A stretch of DNA of 64,000 nucleotides, from positions 21,260,626-21,324,625 of the forward strand of contig CM026391.1 of NCBI GenBank assembly GCA_014843695.1, read 5' to 3'. Shown here one piece after another: positions 48,209 to 63,200 of the stretch. A program made the translations under genes and the position numbers. This DNA is from Archivesica marissinica (Eukaryota; Mollusca; Bivalvia; Venerida; Vesicomyidae). The notes beneath the pieces are model-generated. The model did no database searches. It saw nothing but the letters and a program-made list of their open reading frames with translations, and had not been told where the DNA came from. The first letter of the stretch is position 1. Every line of letters begins with the position of its first letter.

Positions 48209-51200
48209 CTGAAAATATACAACAATTTTAAGTTATTCAACAATTTGTAAAATATCTACAAGATGCTTAGAGTAAATACATTATATACAGTATAATACAC
48301 AGTGTTGTGGATATACACAGATTTACTGAGAAGTGTTGTGGATATACACAGGTGGATATACACAGATTTACTGAGAAGTGTGGTGGATATACACAGGTGG
48401 ATATACACAGATTTACTGAGAAGTGTAGTGGATATACACAGGTGGATATACACAGATTTACTGAGAAGTGTAGTGGATATACACAGGTGGATATACACAG
48501 ATTTACTGAGAAGTGTGGTGGATATACACAGGTGGATATACACAGATTTACTGAGAAGTGTGGTGGATATACACAGGTGGATATACACAGGTGGATATAC
48601 ACAGATTTACTGAGAAGTGTGGTGGATATACACAGGTGGATATACACAGGTGGATATACACAGATTTACTGAGAAGTGTGTGGATATACACAGGTGGATA
48701 TACACAGGTGGATATACACAGATTTACTGAGAAGTGTGGTGGATATACACAGGTGGATATACACAGATTTACTGAGAAGTGTAGTGGATATACATAGATT
48801 TACTGAGAAATGTGGTGGATATACACAGGTGGATATACACAGGTGGATATACACAGATTTACTGAGAAGTGTGGTGGATATACACAGGTGGATATACACA
48901 GGTGGATATACACAGATTTACTGAGACGTGTAGTGGATATACACAGGTGGATATACATAGATTTACTGAGAAGTGTGGTGGATATACACAGGTGGATATA
49001 CACAGGTGGATATACACAGATTTACTGAGAAGTGTGGTGGATATACACAGGTGGATATACACAGATTTACTGAGAAGTGTGGTGGATATACACAGGTGGA
49101 TATACATAGATTTACTGAGAAATGTGGTGGATATACACAGATTTACTGAGACGTGTAGTGGATATACATAGATTTACTGAGAAATGTGGTGGATATACAC
49201 AGATTTACTGCTACTCGCAATGTCTTACCTTCTGTGCACTGCCCCCTGCTTTGCCTTTACGTCTTCTCTCCGCCTTCTCTCGTTCCTCCAGTTCCATATT
49301 TTCTCGCTCGATCAATGTGATCAATGTATTGCAGCGTCTCTGTATCTCCTACAACACCACAAATATGATTAGGGGGAATATTATATACTAATATAATTAC
49401 TTAGTGAGCATTCAATTAATACCATAACAAAACTCTTCGCTATCTAGTGCTGAAATTAACGTTAAATTTTGTCATGAAATTTCATTAGAATTGTCTCATT
49501 ACAAAATAATGAATTTCCATTCATGAGATTATGTCCCCGTGTTTTCAGTTACAAATAACACAATTAACTGTGAGCTGTACAATATAGCTATTATTAACTG
49601 ACCTATATATAGCTATTATTAACTGACCTATATATAGCTATTATTAACTGACCTTTATATAGCTATTATTAACTGACCTATATATAGCTATTATTAACTG
49701 ACCTATATATAGCTATTATTAACTGACCTATATGTAGCTATTATTAACTGACCTATATATATATATAGCTATTATTAACTGACCTATATATAGCTATTAT
49801 TAACTGACCTATATATAGCTATTATTAACTGACCTATATATAGCTATTATTAACTGACCTCTATATATATAGCTATTATTAACTGGCCTATATATAGCTA
49901 TTATTAACTGACCTATATATAGCTATTATTAACTGACCTATATATAGCTATTATTAACTGACCTATATATAGCTATTATTAACTGACCTTTATATAGCTA
50001 TTATTAACTGACCTATATATAGCTATTATTAACTGACCTATATATAGCTATTATTAACTGACCTATATGTAGCTATTATTAACTGACCTATATATATATA
50101 GCTATTATTAACTGACCTATATATAGCTATTATTAACTGACCTATATATAGCTATTATTAACTGACCTATATATAGCTATTATTAACTGACCTATATATA
50201 GCTATTATTAACTGGCCTATATATATAGCTATTATTAACTGACCTATATATATAGCTATTATTAACTGACCTAAATATATAGCTATTATTAACTGACCTA
50301 TATATATAGCTATTATTTTACCCAACATGCGAAGAGTTAAATATTGTAACAAAATTTGTCCACATCCAGAAAATGGAGCCAGAGGGGGAATTATAAATAT
50401 AGTTAAACCTGGGTTTCTCACCCCCCCCCCCACCCCCCCGCTGTCTCAGGAACACTGTCCTGCAGTCACACGTGTAAGTTTCTCACCAACAACGCCACCC
50501 CCCCCGCTGTCTCAGGAACACTGTCCTGCAGTCACTCATGTAATATGCTATGGTAGAGGTTTTAACAAATGTATTGGTAAGTTAGATAGGCATTATACCA
50601 CTCCATGTCTGTACACAGGTCCAGCTCATGCCAGGAACCAAATTTAATCAACAGAACTGTTAGTTTATATCACTGAGCTTATTTATCCTTACCGGTGCGC
50701 TGTGGAAGAAGTCATGATAGTGCAGTGGATGCGCGTTCGCTTCAGGTGCGAAAGGTCAGGAGTTCGAGCCCCGCTGGAGCCGTTACGATTGTGCCCTTAG
50801 GCAAGGCATTTAAATTCCACGTTGCCTCTTTCTCTCTCCCTCGTGGCAATGAATTCCAGATCGAGAGTGATTAATATAAGTTGAAAGAACTTGTTTCGCA
50901 ATCGAGCTAAAATAAATTTGTATAAACTTATCCATACCTCCGGCGAGGCATGTTGGTTATCGTTGGTGTAGTCTTAAATCTGTTCCCGCCAATCACAACT
51001 AGTCACTTTTGTAAAAAGCATAGAGCCAGATCAGACGGCACATAACGTGTTGTCTGATCAGGCTCTATATTGTTATTGCTATTCGGATAGTGGAGCTAAA
51101 ACACTTTACAACAAAGATCCTAATGCCACGGCTGATCTGGATTTAAGTTGCTTGCACATTCCGTCCAATTGATTCGGAAGGTTACAGGTCAAGTACTTAC

Positions 51201-54200
51201 CATAGCAGTTCTAGATTTAATGAACCAATCAAATCTGAACTGTGGTGCTTGTCTGATTGCTGTCCTCAGTTCATCGTACACATTTTCCTTGTCGAATCCC
51301 AGCTTGTGTAACATACAGATGAGAAACCTATCCTCCTCCTCCGTGTAGTTCTTGCCCTTGTTTGTGCCGTACTGTATCCGCAGCTGATGGAACGGCGCCT
51401 TGAAGCGCATCATCTTGGCATCGAGGGCACGCTTGATGCTGATTCGTCGCTGTATCTTCGCCTCGCCTCGCTCGATTTGGGCCATGATTTTCTCGATGTC
51501 TTGCAGCTCGTTACATCGTTCCCAGAACACACGAGAATACTCGATCACCTGAGTAGCAAGAAGATACACGTGCTTACCTGTTGATTTGTACAAGATCTCT
51601 TATTCAATGAAACGACATAGAATTAACAACAGGTGACCACACTTGTCTCTCTCTGGGAATGACCACACTTGACTCTCTGTGCGTGTGAAAATCGGACCAT
51701 GGTCCGGACAAACAGAAAATACAAAATCGATGACGAGACATTTATTAATAAGCAGCTAGGGGCGAGTCATGAGTCTACTACCAATCTACGAGTTGTAACA
51801 AACACCAACCTCATCCGCATGAGTCTACTACCAATCTACGAGTTGTAACAAACACCAACCTCATCCGCATGAGTCTACCAATCTACGAGTTGTAACAAAC
51901 ACGAACCTCATCCGCATGAGTCTACTACCAATCTACTAGTTGTAACAAACACCAACCTCATCCGCACGAGTCTACTACCAATCTACGAGTTGTAACAAAC
52001 ACCAACCTCATCCGCATGAGTCTACTACCAATCTACTAGTTGTAACAAACACCAACCTCATCCGCATGAGTCTACTACCAATCTACGAGTTGTAACAAAC
52101 ACCAACCTCATCCGTACGAGTCTACTACCAATCTACGAGTTGTAACAAACACCAACCTCATCCGCATGAGTCTACTACCAATCTACGAGTTGTAACAAAC
52201 ACCAACCTCATCCGCATGAGTCTACTACCAATCTACGAGTTGTAACAAACACGAACCTCATCCGCATGAGTCTACTACCAATCTACTAGTTGTAACAAAC
52301 ACCAACCTCATCCGCACGAGTCTACTACCAATCTACGAGTTGTAACAAACACCAACTCATCGCAGAGTCTACTACCAACTATAGTTGTAACAAACACCAA
52401 CCTCATCCGCATGAGTCTACTACCAACACAAACAACACCAACCCACCAGAGTCTACTACCAATCTACGAGTTGTAACAAACACCAACCTCATCCGCATAG
52501 TCTACTACCAATCTACGAGTTGTAACAAACACCAACCTCATCCGCATGAGTCTACTACCAATCTACGAGTTGTAACAAACACCAACCTCATCCGCATGAG
52601 TCTACTACCAATCTACGAGTTGTAACAAACACCAACCTCATCCACACGAGTCTACTACCAATCTACGAGTTGTAACAAACACCAACCTCATCCGCATGAG
52701 TCTACTACCAATCTACGAGTTGTAACAAACACCAACCTCATCCGCATGAGTCTACTACCAATCTACGAGTTGTAACAAACACCAACCTCATCCGCATGAG
52801 TCTACTACCAATCTACGAGTTGTAACAAACACCAACCTCATCAGCAGATTTTCCTTCCACTTCCCGGGATATCTTATCAATGTCGTCCCTACCATATTTC
52901 TCATTGGCCTTAATAAACTGGTTGAAATCTCTCTTGTTCCACTCCGTAAAACCCTGCAATAGATCATGTTAATGTGTACATATTCCCTTGTTCCACTCGG
53001 TAAAACCCTGCAATAGATCATATTAATGTGTACATATTCCCTTGTTCCACTCCGTAAAACCCTGCAATAGATCATATTAATGTGTACATATTGCCTTGTT
53101 CCACTCGGTAAAACCCTGCAATAGATCATATTAATGTGTACATATTGCCTTGTTCCACTCGGTAAAACCCTGCAATAGATCATATTAATGTGTACATATT
53201 CCCTTGTTCCACTCGGTAAAACCCTGCAATAGATCATATTAATGTGTACATATTGCCTTGTTCCACTCGGTAAAACCCTGCAATAGATCATATTAATGTG
53301 TACATATTGCCTTGTTCCACTCCGTAAAACCCTGCAATAGATCATATTAATGTGTACATATTCCCTTGTTCCACTCGGTAAAACCCTGCAATAGATCATG
53401 TTAATGTGTACATATTGCCTTGTTGCACTCCGTAAAACCCTGCAATAGATCATGTTAATGTGTACATATTGCCTTGTTGCACTCCGTAAAACCCTGCAAT
53501 AGATCATGTTAATGTGTACATATTGCCTTGTTGCACTCCGTAAAACCCTGCAATAGATCATGTTAATGTGTACATATTGCCTTGTTGCACTCCGTAAAAC
53601 CCTGCAATAGATCATGTTAATGTGTACATATTGCCTTGTTGCACTCCGTAAAACCCTGCAATAGATCATGTTAATGTGTACATATTGCCTTGTTGCACTC
53701 CGTAAAACCCTGCAATAGATCATGTTAATGTGTACATATTGCCTTGTTGCACTCCGTAAAACCCTGCAATAGATCATGTTAATGTGTACATATTGCCTTG
53801 TTGCACTCCGTAAAACCCTGCAATAGATCATGTTAATGTGTACATATTGCCTTGTTGCACTCCGTAAAACCCTGCAATAGATCATGTTAATGTGTACATA
53901 TTGCCTTGTTCCAATATGTAAAACCCTGCAATAGATCATATTAATGTGTACATATTCCCTTGTTCCACTCGGTAAAACCCTGCAATAGATCATGTTAATG
54001 TGTACATATTCCCTTGTTCCACTCGGTAAAACCCTGCAATAGATCATGTTAATGTGTACATATTGCCTTGTTGCACTCGGTAAAACCCTGCAATAGATCA
54101 TATTAATGTGTACATATTCCCTTGTTCCACTCGGTAAAACCCTGCAATAGATCATATTAATGTGTACATATTCCCTTGTTGCACTCCGTAAAACCCTGCA

Positions 54201-57200
54201 ATAGATCATATTAATGTGTACATATTCCCTTGTATACTCACTCACTTGTTCACATGTGGCCCACTGTATGATTCTGATACTTACAACCACGTATATATAG
54301 CACTACTATATGAAATGAATCACAGATGCAAACATACATGGAATAAAAAAACTGAAAACATGGCCCTATATAAAAAAGAATATTATTATTTAGTGATTTA
54401 GTATTAATTACTCACCTGTTTTAAAAGATCATCTTTCTCTGCATTTTCTTCATCTGTCAGCAACTCTGCCTCGTCGATCTTTCCCTGTTCTTCTCGTCTC
54501 ACTCGTTCCGCATCGTGCCCTAATTCTGGATTCTTGGGAACCTAAACAACATATATACTGGCATTGTAAATAATGTACACATGTAAATAATGTACACATG
54601 TAAATAATGTATACTGTATACATGTAAATAATGTACACATGTAAATAATGTACACATGTAAATAATATACACATGTAAATAATGTATACAAGTAAATATT
54701 GTTATGTTATATTTCGGGTCTTACGCCTGCATCAGCACCATTTCGGGCTATATCGCCGGCGGGCAATTTACCTAATAACACCTTTCCTGGGCAGGCTCCA
54801 GCGGTTAACCAGTACTTGGGTGCACCAACCTCCGTAAGAAACTGCCAACTTTTTCATATAAATGAGACACGGCCTGAGCGTGGCTCGAACCCGTGACCAT
54901 CAATGATGATAGGTTACAGTGGTATACAAGTCAGCGACCGTAACCACTCGACCACGGAGACTATACAAGTAAATAATGTATACAGGTAAATAACAGAAAG
55001 ACATATATCTTCTTAATTATTGCCTTCAACATTAGCTATACAGACTATAAATTCATTTGAAAACATGATTATAGAGTAAGCCATACATGCAGGTATTGAG
55101 CGAACACTGGTTCAATGCCGTATCCGAAAACGGGTGCTCAATAGACACGATATCTAACAAGCAAACATACTGGTACATGATATTTACAAGCAGATATACC
55201 AGTACATGATATTTACAAGCAGATATACCCTACACGATATCTAACAAGCAAACATACTGGTACATGATATTTACAAGCAGATATACTGGTACATGATATT
55301 TACAAACAGATATAGGGTCATTCCGTGTCAAATCACCCAATAAAATGTAAAAAGTAAACCGTACCCCCTTCGATTTTGCTGAAATTTGGTTTATATGCTC
55401 ATTTCGGCTGAAAAATCTGATATTCCAAATTTTAGCTTCATCGGACTAACGGTTCCTGAGATACGGCCAACCAAAAAAGGGAGATTTCGGCCAAAATGGG
55501 CATGGCCGCCAATATTCAAATGACCACAGCTCAGTTACCGATAGGTCAAAATTGATGAAATATGAATTTCTGGAATGTAAATTCCACAAGGATTTCAAAT
55601 CTACCCTTATTTTTGACATAGGAATGTTTTAAAGAGTGATAACCTTTTGACCTTGAATTTGACCTTGTGGCCCATGTGACCTATCATGAAAAAAATAGCC
55701 CAACATGTTTTCTACACAATATCAAAAAATTGGAGGTATAATATCTTTTATAAGCCTGTAAAATCAAGTCAAATATCCACATATGAGGCTGAAAAGGGTT
55801 AATTTCAACTCAAGAATCGCTGAAAAGGGTTAATTTCGACTCAAGAATCCCTGTCTGTTCAGATGAAAGTGAAAAGTGCATGATGGGTCAATGCAAAGAG
55901 TGCCCTGGTCACCAGGGGCTCATTGACTACCTAAATCAATGTGAGGAGCTCGATGATATTTCCAGTGGGTCAGTATGGATAGTACAAAACTGGTCACTAT
56001 CATTGAATCCAAAGAGGACTTTATTGAGAACTTCACAACCCAAGTGTGTACACTGACTCGCCATAGTTATACAGCAAAGTCCCAAAGTTCATATATGAAA
56101 CAACTGAAGACCTCCATGGCTGCATTGGAAGAAATCGTCGTGCAGGGGGACGTTGCCGAATATTACTCCTATGTCGTCCAAGACGAGATCCAAAGTTTCC
56201 ATTGGGAAAATAAACAGGCCACAAAGACAGGAGGATGGCACCCATATCCACTGGAATATCTGTGTTATAAGTGACATTAAAGAGCATTCAACAGTGACTA
56301 TTTCCGCCTTTCTGAAAGTTGTAATAGTGTATTTGAAAGCAGAGTTTCCATCAGTGAAGAAGATTCACTACTTCACTGATGGGTGCAGGGCAATATAAAA
56401 ACAAGTACAATTTTATCAATCTTTGCCACCACAGTGAAGATTTTGAATTGGCCGCGGAGTGGAATTTCTTTGCGACATCGCATGGAAAAAGTGCCTGCGA
56501 TGGAATTGGTGGTACTGTAAAATGACTTGTCGCAAAAGCAAGTTTACAGCGTCTGTACAATGACCAGATCTTAACATCTGAGGCAATTCTCGACTTCTGC
56601 ATCAAGAACATCCCTGGAATCAAGTTCTTTTCTGTGATGCCTGAGGAAGTAGCACAATCTGAAACGGAACTGAAACCAAGGTTTGAACTTGCATGGACAA
56701 TAAAAGGAACGTTGCAGTTTCACAGGTTCATTCCTGTATCCAGATCGAGACTGCAGGTGTACAGGTTGAGTACTCAAGCCGCCAATCCAGAACTTGCACT
56801 GGTATCACAGAGTGATGGCGTAGAAGCTGATGTAGAACTTGATAACGAACAAACAGTGCCACTTCAAATAAAGCTTCAGTCCTTTGTATGTTGTCTTTAC
56901 GATGATCATCCATGGATCGGTATGGTAGACGAAATTTCAAAAGAATTCGGGGACAGTAGGATAGATTTCATGCATCCACATGGACCTGCTAAACAGTTCC
57001 AATGGCCATCTTCAAAGGATAAGTGTTGGATTCAAGAGTCTGACATTCTTTGCAGTCTTGAAGCACCATCACTTACTTCATCCTCATCAAGAAGCTACTG
57101 CATCAGCAAATATGACATCGCAAAAATGTCAAGGGTGTGCAAAGAATGGGTCATTGATGACGAATAGTTTGAAAACCTTCATTGAGACCTAATAAGTAAT

Positions 57201-60200
57201 ATATGATCAGACTGATAAAAAGAGGATGACTTTCTGTTTGAATCATAGTTACCTATCTTTAGGAAAGTCTGCAGCAGGTTACGATGTATCCTCAGAACTT
57301 ATCCATGAACATAATCATGTTTTAAGTGCAAAGACACTGATTTTCAGCCTCATGTGTGGATATTTGACTTAATTTTACAGGCTTATAAAAGATATTATAC
57401 CTCCAATTTGTTTATATTGTGTAGAAAACATGTTGGGCTATTTTTTTCATGATAGGTCATCTTAAGGTCACATGGGCCACAAGGTCAAAAGGTTATCACT
57501 CTTTAAAACATTCCTATGTCAAAAATAAGGGTAGATTTGGAATCCTTGTGGAATTTCCATTCCAGAAATTCACATTTCATCAATTTTGACCTATCGGTAA
57601 CTGAGCTATGGTCATTTGAATATTGGCGGCCACGCCCATTTTGGCCGAAATCTCCCATTTTTAAAAAAAATTGGGTTGGCCGTATCTCAGGAACTGTTCG
57701 TCCGATGAAGCTAAATTTTGGAATATCAGATTTTTCAGCTGAAATGAGCATATAAACCAAATTTCAGCAAAATCGAAGGGGGTACGGTTTACCTCATTGG
57801 GTGATTTGACACGGAATGACCCAATACCCATACATGATATCCAACAAACAAACATACTGGTACATGATATTTACAAGCAGATATACTGGTACATGATATC
57901 TAACAAGCAAACATACTGGTACATGATATTTACAAGCAGATATACCTATACACGATATCTAACAAGCAAACATACTGGTACATGATATTTACACGCAGAT
58001 ATACCTATACACGATATCTAACAAGCAAACATACTGGTACATGATATTTACAAGCAGATATACCAGTACACGATATCTAACAAGCAAACATACTGGTACA
58101 TGATATTTACAAGCAAACATACTGGTACATGATATTTACAAGCAAACATACTGGTACATGATATTTACAAGCAGATATACCTGTACACGATATCTAATAC
58201 TGAACAAATCTTACCCTGTAGCCTATACTCTTTCTATAGAAGTAGATCTCTTTGTCCAGAATCTCAAACAATCTTGGAGGAAAGAACTGGAAATCTTGAA
58301 CATTTGGCTGCTTCGGAGGTCTCGGTGCCTGTCGGAATAAATACACAACATTGCCGTGAATAAATCAATCTTGTTTATAGCCACATACTGCTGTTACGTT
58401 GATTGATCTGCGTACAGAGATGTATTCTACACAGCGGATGATTTTAGAAGTTGTGATTACTGGCTCATATTTGTAGAGTAAAAGTACAAAGATCTGGCTC
58501 GGGGGTTATAAAACTTTTCTCCAATCTCAGTCTCAAGCTTCTGATTGGTTCAGCTGGGTTTAAATATCACAATCAACCAATCATATCACTGGATTTTGAG
58601 ATCTGAGAAAAGTTTTATAACCTCGGGCACTGCTCACAAAAGAACTGCTACATGTAAATGTCCTCACTTTGTGGATATATGTTTACACTTGTAAAATGAA
58701 CTGGTGGTATACTAAAGCTAATATTAGGTGCAGTTTCCTTTTTCAAATTGAAAAAAAAACAAGTTTTCAAGCATTTTAACCAATTATATGTGAGAATAAT
58801 GAAGTACTGTCAAACCTGTGTTAAGCAGCCAGCCAAGGGAATCGCAGAAAGTGGCTGCTTAACACAGGTGGCTGCTTAATAGAGGTCAAATGTATAGTAA
58901 AACAACATATTTTGAATATGGAAACTGGCTGCTTAATACAGGTTGGCTGCTTAATTAATAGAGGTCAAATGTATAGTAAAACAACATATTTGGGATCTGG
59001 AAACTGACTGTTTAATACAGGTTGGCTGCTTACTGGAGGTGACCTCTAACACAGGTTTAATTGTATAATGTTTAATCCCAATAAGACACTGTCTTCGTTC
59101 ACATCATGTAATTGTATTGTCAGAATACATGTATACTTGATTCGTGTACAATTTATCTGTAATAAAATATGTTTAAACCGACCAATTTTTGGCTGAGGGA
59201 GAAGTTATTTTCAACAGAACATACTGTGAGGGTGAGTCAACACACTTCTCCCTGATATACATCTAACTCCCTGATATTGAAGGTCTGGCTAAAGTCATGT
59301 GTGACTTGTTCATAGGAAGCTGACTACGTCCCAAACAGAGGCTTGTCAGTAATTGGTATGTTTGGCTTGTCAGTAATTGGATTGCTTGGTTTGTCAGTAA
59401 TTGGTTTGCTTGGCTTGTCTGTAATTGGTTTGTCAGTAATTGGTTTGCTGGGCTTGTCAGTAATTGGTTTGCTTGGCTTGTGAGTAATTGGTTTGCTTGA
59501 CTTGTCAGTAATTAGTTTGCTTGACTTGTCAGTAATTAGTTTGCTTGACTTGTCAGTAATTGGTTGCTTGGCTTGTCAGTAATTGGTTTGTTTGGCTTGT
59601 CAGTAATTGGTTTGCTTGGCTCGTCAGTAATTGGTTAGCTTGGCTTGTCAGTAATTGGTTTGTTTGGCTCGTCAGTAATTGGTTAGCTTGGCTTGTCAGT
59701 AATTGGTTTGTTTGGCTTGTCAGTAATTGGTTTGCTTGGCTTCTCAGTAATTGGTTTGTTTGGCTTGTCAGTAATTGGTTTGGCTTGACTTCTCAGTAAT
59801 TGGTTTGCTTGGCTTGTCAGTAATTGGTTTGTTTGGCTTGTTAGTAATTGGTTTGCTTGGCTTCTCAGTAATTGGTTTGCTTGGCTTCTCAGTAATTGGT
59901 TTGCTTGGCTTGTCAGTAATTGGTTTGTTTGATTTTGGGGTTTAAAGTAACAACAGCTTAGGTCATACGGTGACTCCATCTCCAGCTATTATTGGTAGAG
60001 GAAGACCTGGGTGCCCCTTCGCACAGTATTTCAGGCTCAGGCAGGGACCAGGCTAGGACCACCGACCTACCACAAGCCAGTGGGATTCGAACCTACAGCG
60101 ATGAGGGGCAAGTGATTTGAAATCAACAACTGTAACCACTCGGCACCTATATATAATAAATAGAATATAGAGTGAGCATGGAGTGAGCCAATAAACTTCT

Positions 60201-63200
60201 CCCCGATTTACAACAAACTCCCTCATCTTCAATGTCTATCTTGTGGAAGTTGTGATAGCGCAATGGATGCGCAGTCGCTTAGCAAAAGGTCCGGAGTTTG
60301 AGCCCCGCTGGAGCCGTTACGATTGTGCCATTAGGCAAGGCATTAAATTCCACGTTGCCTCTTCTCTCTCCCTCGTGGCGATGGATTCGATCAGTAATGA
60401 GGTCTCGAGAGTGATTAATATAAGTTGTAAGAACTTGTTTCGCAATCGAGCTAAAATAAATTTGTATAAACTAATGTCTAGCTTAACCAATGGGCACGTG
60501 CAAATTGGTGATGGGCAGCCAACTAGGTCCAAACCAAGGGGTTTCTCAGTAATTGGTGATAGGAAGCCAACTAGGTCCAAACCAACTAGGTCCAAGCCAA
60601 CTAGGTCCAAACCAACTAGGTCCAAACCAACTAGGTCCAAGCCAACTAGGTCCAAACCAACTAGGTCCAAGCCAACTAGGTCCAAGCCAACTAGGTCCAA
60701 ACCAACTAGGTCCAAGCCAACTAGGTCCAAACCAACTAGGTCCAAACCAACTAGGTCCAAGCCAACTAGGTCCAAGCCAACTAGGTCCAAGCCAACTAGG
60801 TCCAAGCCAACTAGGTCCAAGCCAACTAGGTCCAAACCAACTAGGTCCAAACCAACTAGGTCCAAACCAACTAGGTCCAAACCAACTAGGTCCAAACCAA
60901 GGGGTTTCTCAGTAATTGGTGATAGGAAGCCAACTAGGTCCATACCAATAGGTCCAAACCAACTAGGTCCAAACCAACTAGGTCCAAACCAAGGGGTTTC
61001 TCAGTAATTGGTGATAGGAAGCCAACTAGGTCCAAACCAACTAGGTCCAAACCAACTAGGTCCAAACCAAGGGGTTTCTCAGTAATTGGTGATAGGAAGC
61101 CAACTAGGTCCAAACCAACTAGGTCCAAACCAACTAGGTCCAAACCAAGGGGTTTCTCAGTAATTGGTGATAGGAAGCCAACTAGGTCCAAACCAATGGG
61201 CAGTCAAATTGGTGATAGGAAGCCAACTAGGTCCAAACCAATGGGCAGTCAAATTGGTGATAGGAAGCCAACTAGGTCCAAACCAAGGGGTTTCTCAGTA
61301 ATTGGTGATAGGAAGCCAACTAGGTCCAAACCAAGGGGTTTCTCAGTAATTGGTGATAGGCAGCCAACTAGGTCCAAACCAAGGGGTTTCTCAGTAATTG
61401 GTGATAGGCAGCCAACTAGGTCCAAACCAAGGGGTTTCTCAGTAATTGGTGATAGGAAGCCAACTAGGTCCAAACCAAGGGGTTTCTCAGTAATTGGTGA
61501 TAGGAAGCCAACTAGGTCCAAACCAATGGATCAAACCAACTAGGTCCAAACCAAGGGCAGTAATTGGTGATAGGAAGCCAACTAGGTCCAAACCAAGGGG
61601 TTTCTCAGTAATTGGTGATAGGAAGCCAACTAGGTCCAAACCAATGGGCACGTGCAAATTGGTGATAGGAAGCCAACTAGGTCCAAACCAAGGGGTTTCT
61701 CAGTAATTGGTGATAGGAAGCCAACTAGGTCCAAACCAAGGGGTTTCTCAGTAATTGGTGATGGGCAGCCAACTAGGTCCAAACCAAGGGGTTTCTCAGT
61801 AATTGGTGATAGGCAGCCAACTAGGTCCAAACCAAGGGGTTTCTCAGTAATTGGTGATGGGCAGCCAACTAGGTCCAAACCAAGGGGTTTCTCAGTAATT
61901 GGATAAGATGGGAAGGGAAAGTCATAACTGAGAGATTACCTTAGGAGCTTTGGGTTCATTAACTCTGAGTGCCTCTCTGAAGTAGGCATCCACAGCATAG
62001 TTAGCCTTCCTCTCTCGCTTCGGAGGCTCGATCCAGTTCATGCCAATCTTCTGCTTCTCCCTGTAATCCTCACCCTCAAACTTGTACACAGACCCGCGCT
62101 GCTCCGTCGTGTCGAAGGTGAGCCCCTGTAAGCTGCTCTCGCCCAACTTGTCCATCTTCTCTTTGATCTCTTCAGTCTGTGAAGGAAGATACATCGAGAT
62201 TACTTAACCTTTAGCATGCTGTAATCCGGACGATTTGAATGAAATGTCAAGCCCTACTTTCTTGGAAAATTAAGAACAATATTACACATTTGTTATCTGC
62301 TCATTTCGCCTACAGCGTGCTAAAGGTTAACATTTTTATTATTAACCCTCGCCATTAAGAACGGGCTTGTGGACGGATTTTAATGCAACTCTGCATCTAT
62401 ATATATATAGCGGCTTGGTCCAAGAGGAAATGATTCGATCTTAGCAGAAATAGGCCAAGGCATGTGGTCAGGGCAGTCAGTGAACTGCTCATTGACTAAT
62501 CGCACTGTAAACTCAAGCATTTGTTCTTGTGACATATCAGCACGGGGGGTTTGCAGCACTCTGTGTGCTATCCTTTATAGTATCCCATACAAACCTGCCA
62601 CAAGGTGAGACTATAAACCAAGGTCTACAAAGGCATGCAAAAGATGCAGAGCGTCTATTCGCCAAAGGTAAGGTACCACACACAGACCTGGAGGTTATAA
62701 AACTTTTCTTCAATCTCAAACTCAGTTTCAAGCTTCTGATTGGTTCACCCGAGAGTTAATCCAAGATCAACGAATCATATCACTTTAGATTAAGTTTTAA
62801 GAACGGTTTTATAACCTCCATGCTTGCACCCATCTGCTCTCTAGGGTGGTTATCTCCCCCTCTCTAGGGTGGTTATCTCCCCTCTTTCTAGGTGGTTATC
62901 TCTCCTCTCACTAGGTCTAGGGTGGTTATCTCCCCTCACTCTGGGGGTGGTTATCTTCCCTCTCTCTAGGGTGGTTATCTCCCCCTCTCTAGGGTGGTTA
63001 TCTCCCCTCTTTCTAGGTGGTTATCTCTCCTCTCACTAGGGTGGTTATCTCCCCCTCTCTAGGGTGGTTATCTCCCCTAACTCTGGGGTGGTTATCTCCC
63101 CCTCTCTAGGGTGGTTATCTCCCTTTTCTGGGTGGTTATCTTTCCTCTCTCTAGGGTGGTTATCTCCCTCCCTCCAGGGTGGTTATCGGTTATCTCCCCT

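Larger units (their letters stand above)
55145..58200. repeat. Array of ACATGATATTTACAAGCAGA / ACACGATATCTAACAAGCAA units split by a transposon
   Basis: Alternating modules of about 29-30 bp (ACTGGTACATGATATTTACA, AGCAGATATACC; TACACGATATCTAACAAGCA, AACAT) at 55145-55314 and 57823-58200. The two parts were one array before the DNA transposon at 55315-57822 inserted. Confidence 0.85.

Noticed and set aside
52788..54290. 500-codon minus-strand frame with [15 protein letters not shown] repeats
   Set aside because: Frame imposed by the 54-bp array; where it enters the SANT exon it is out of the conserved frame.
60243..61007. 254-codon frame with KPTRS repeats (Arg/Lys-rich protein look-alike)
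   Set aside because: Begins in a SINE-B and continues through the 15-bp array (five codons per unit). Not a gene.
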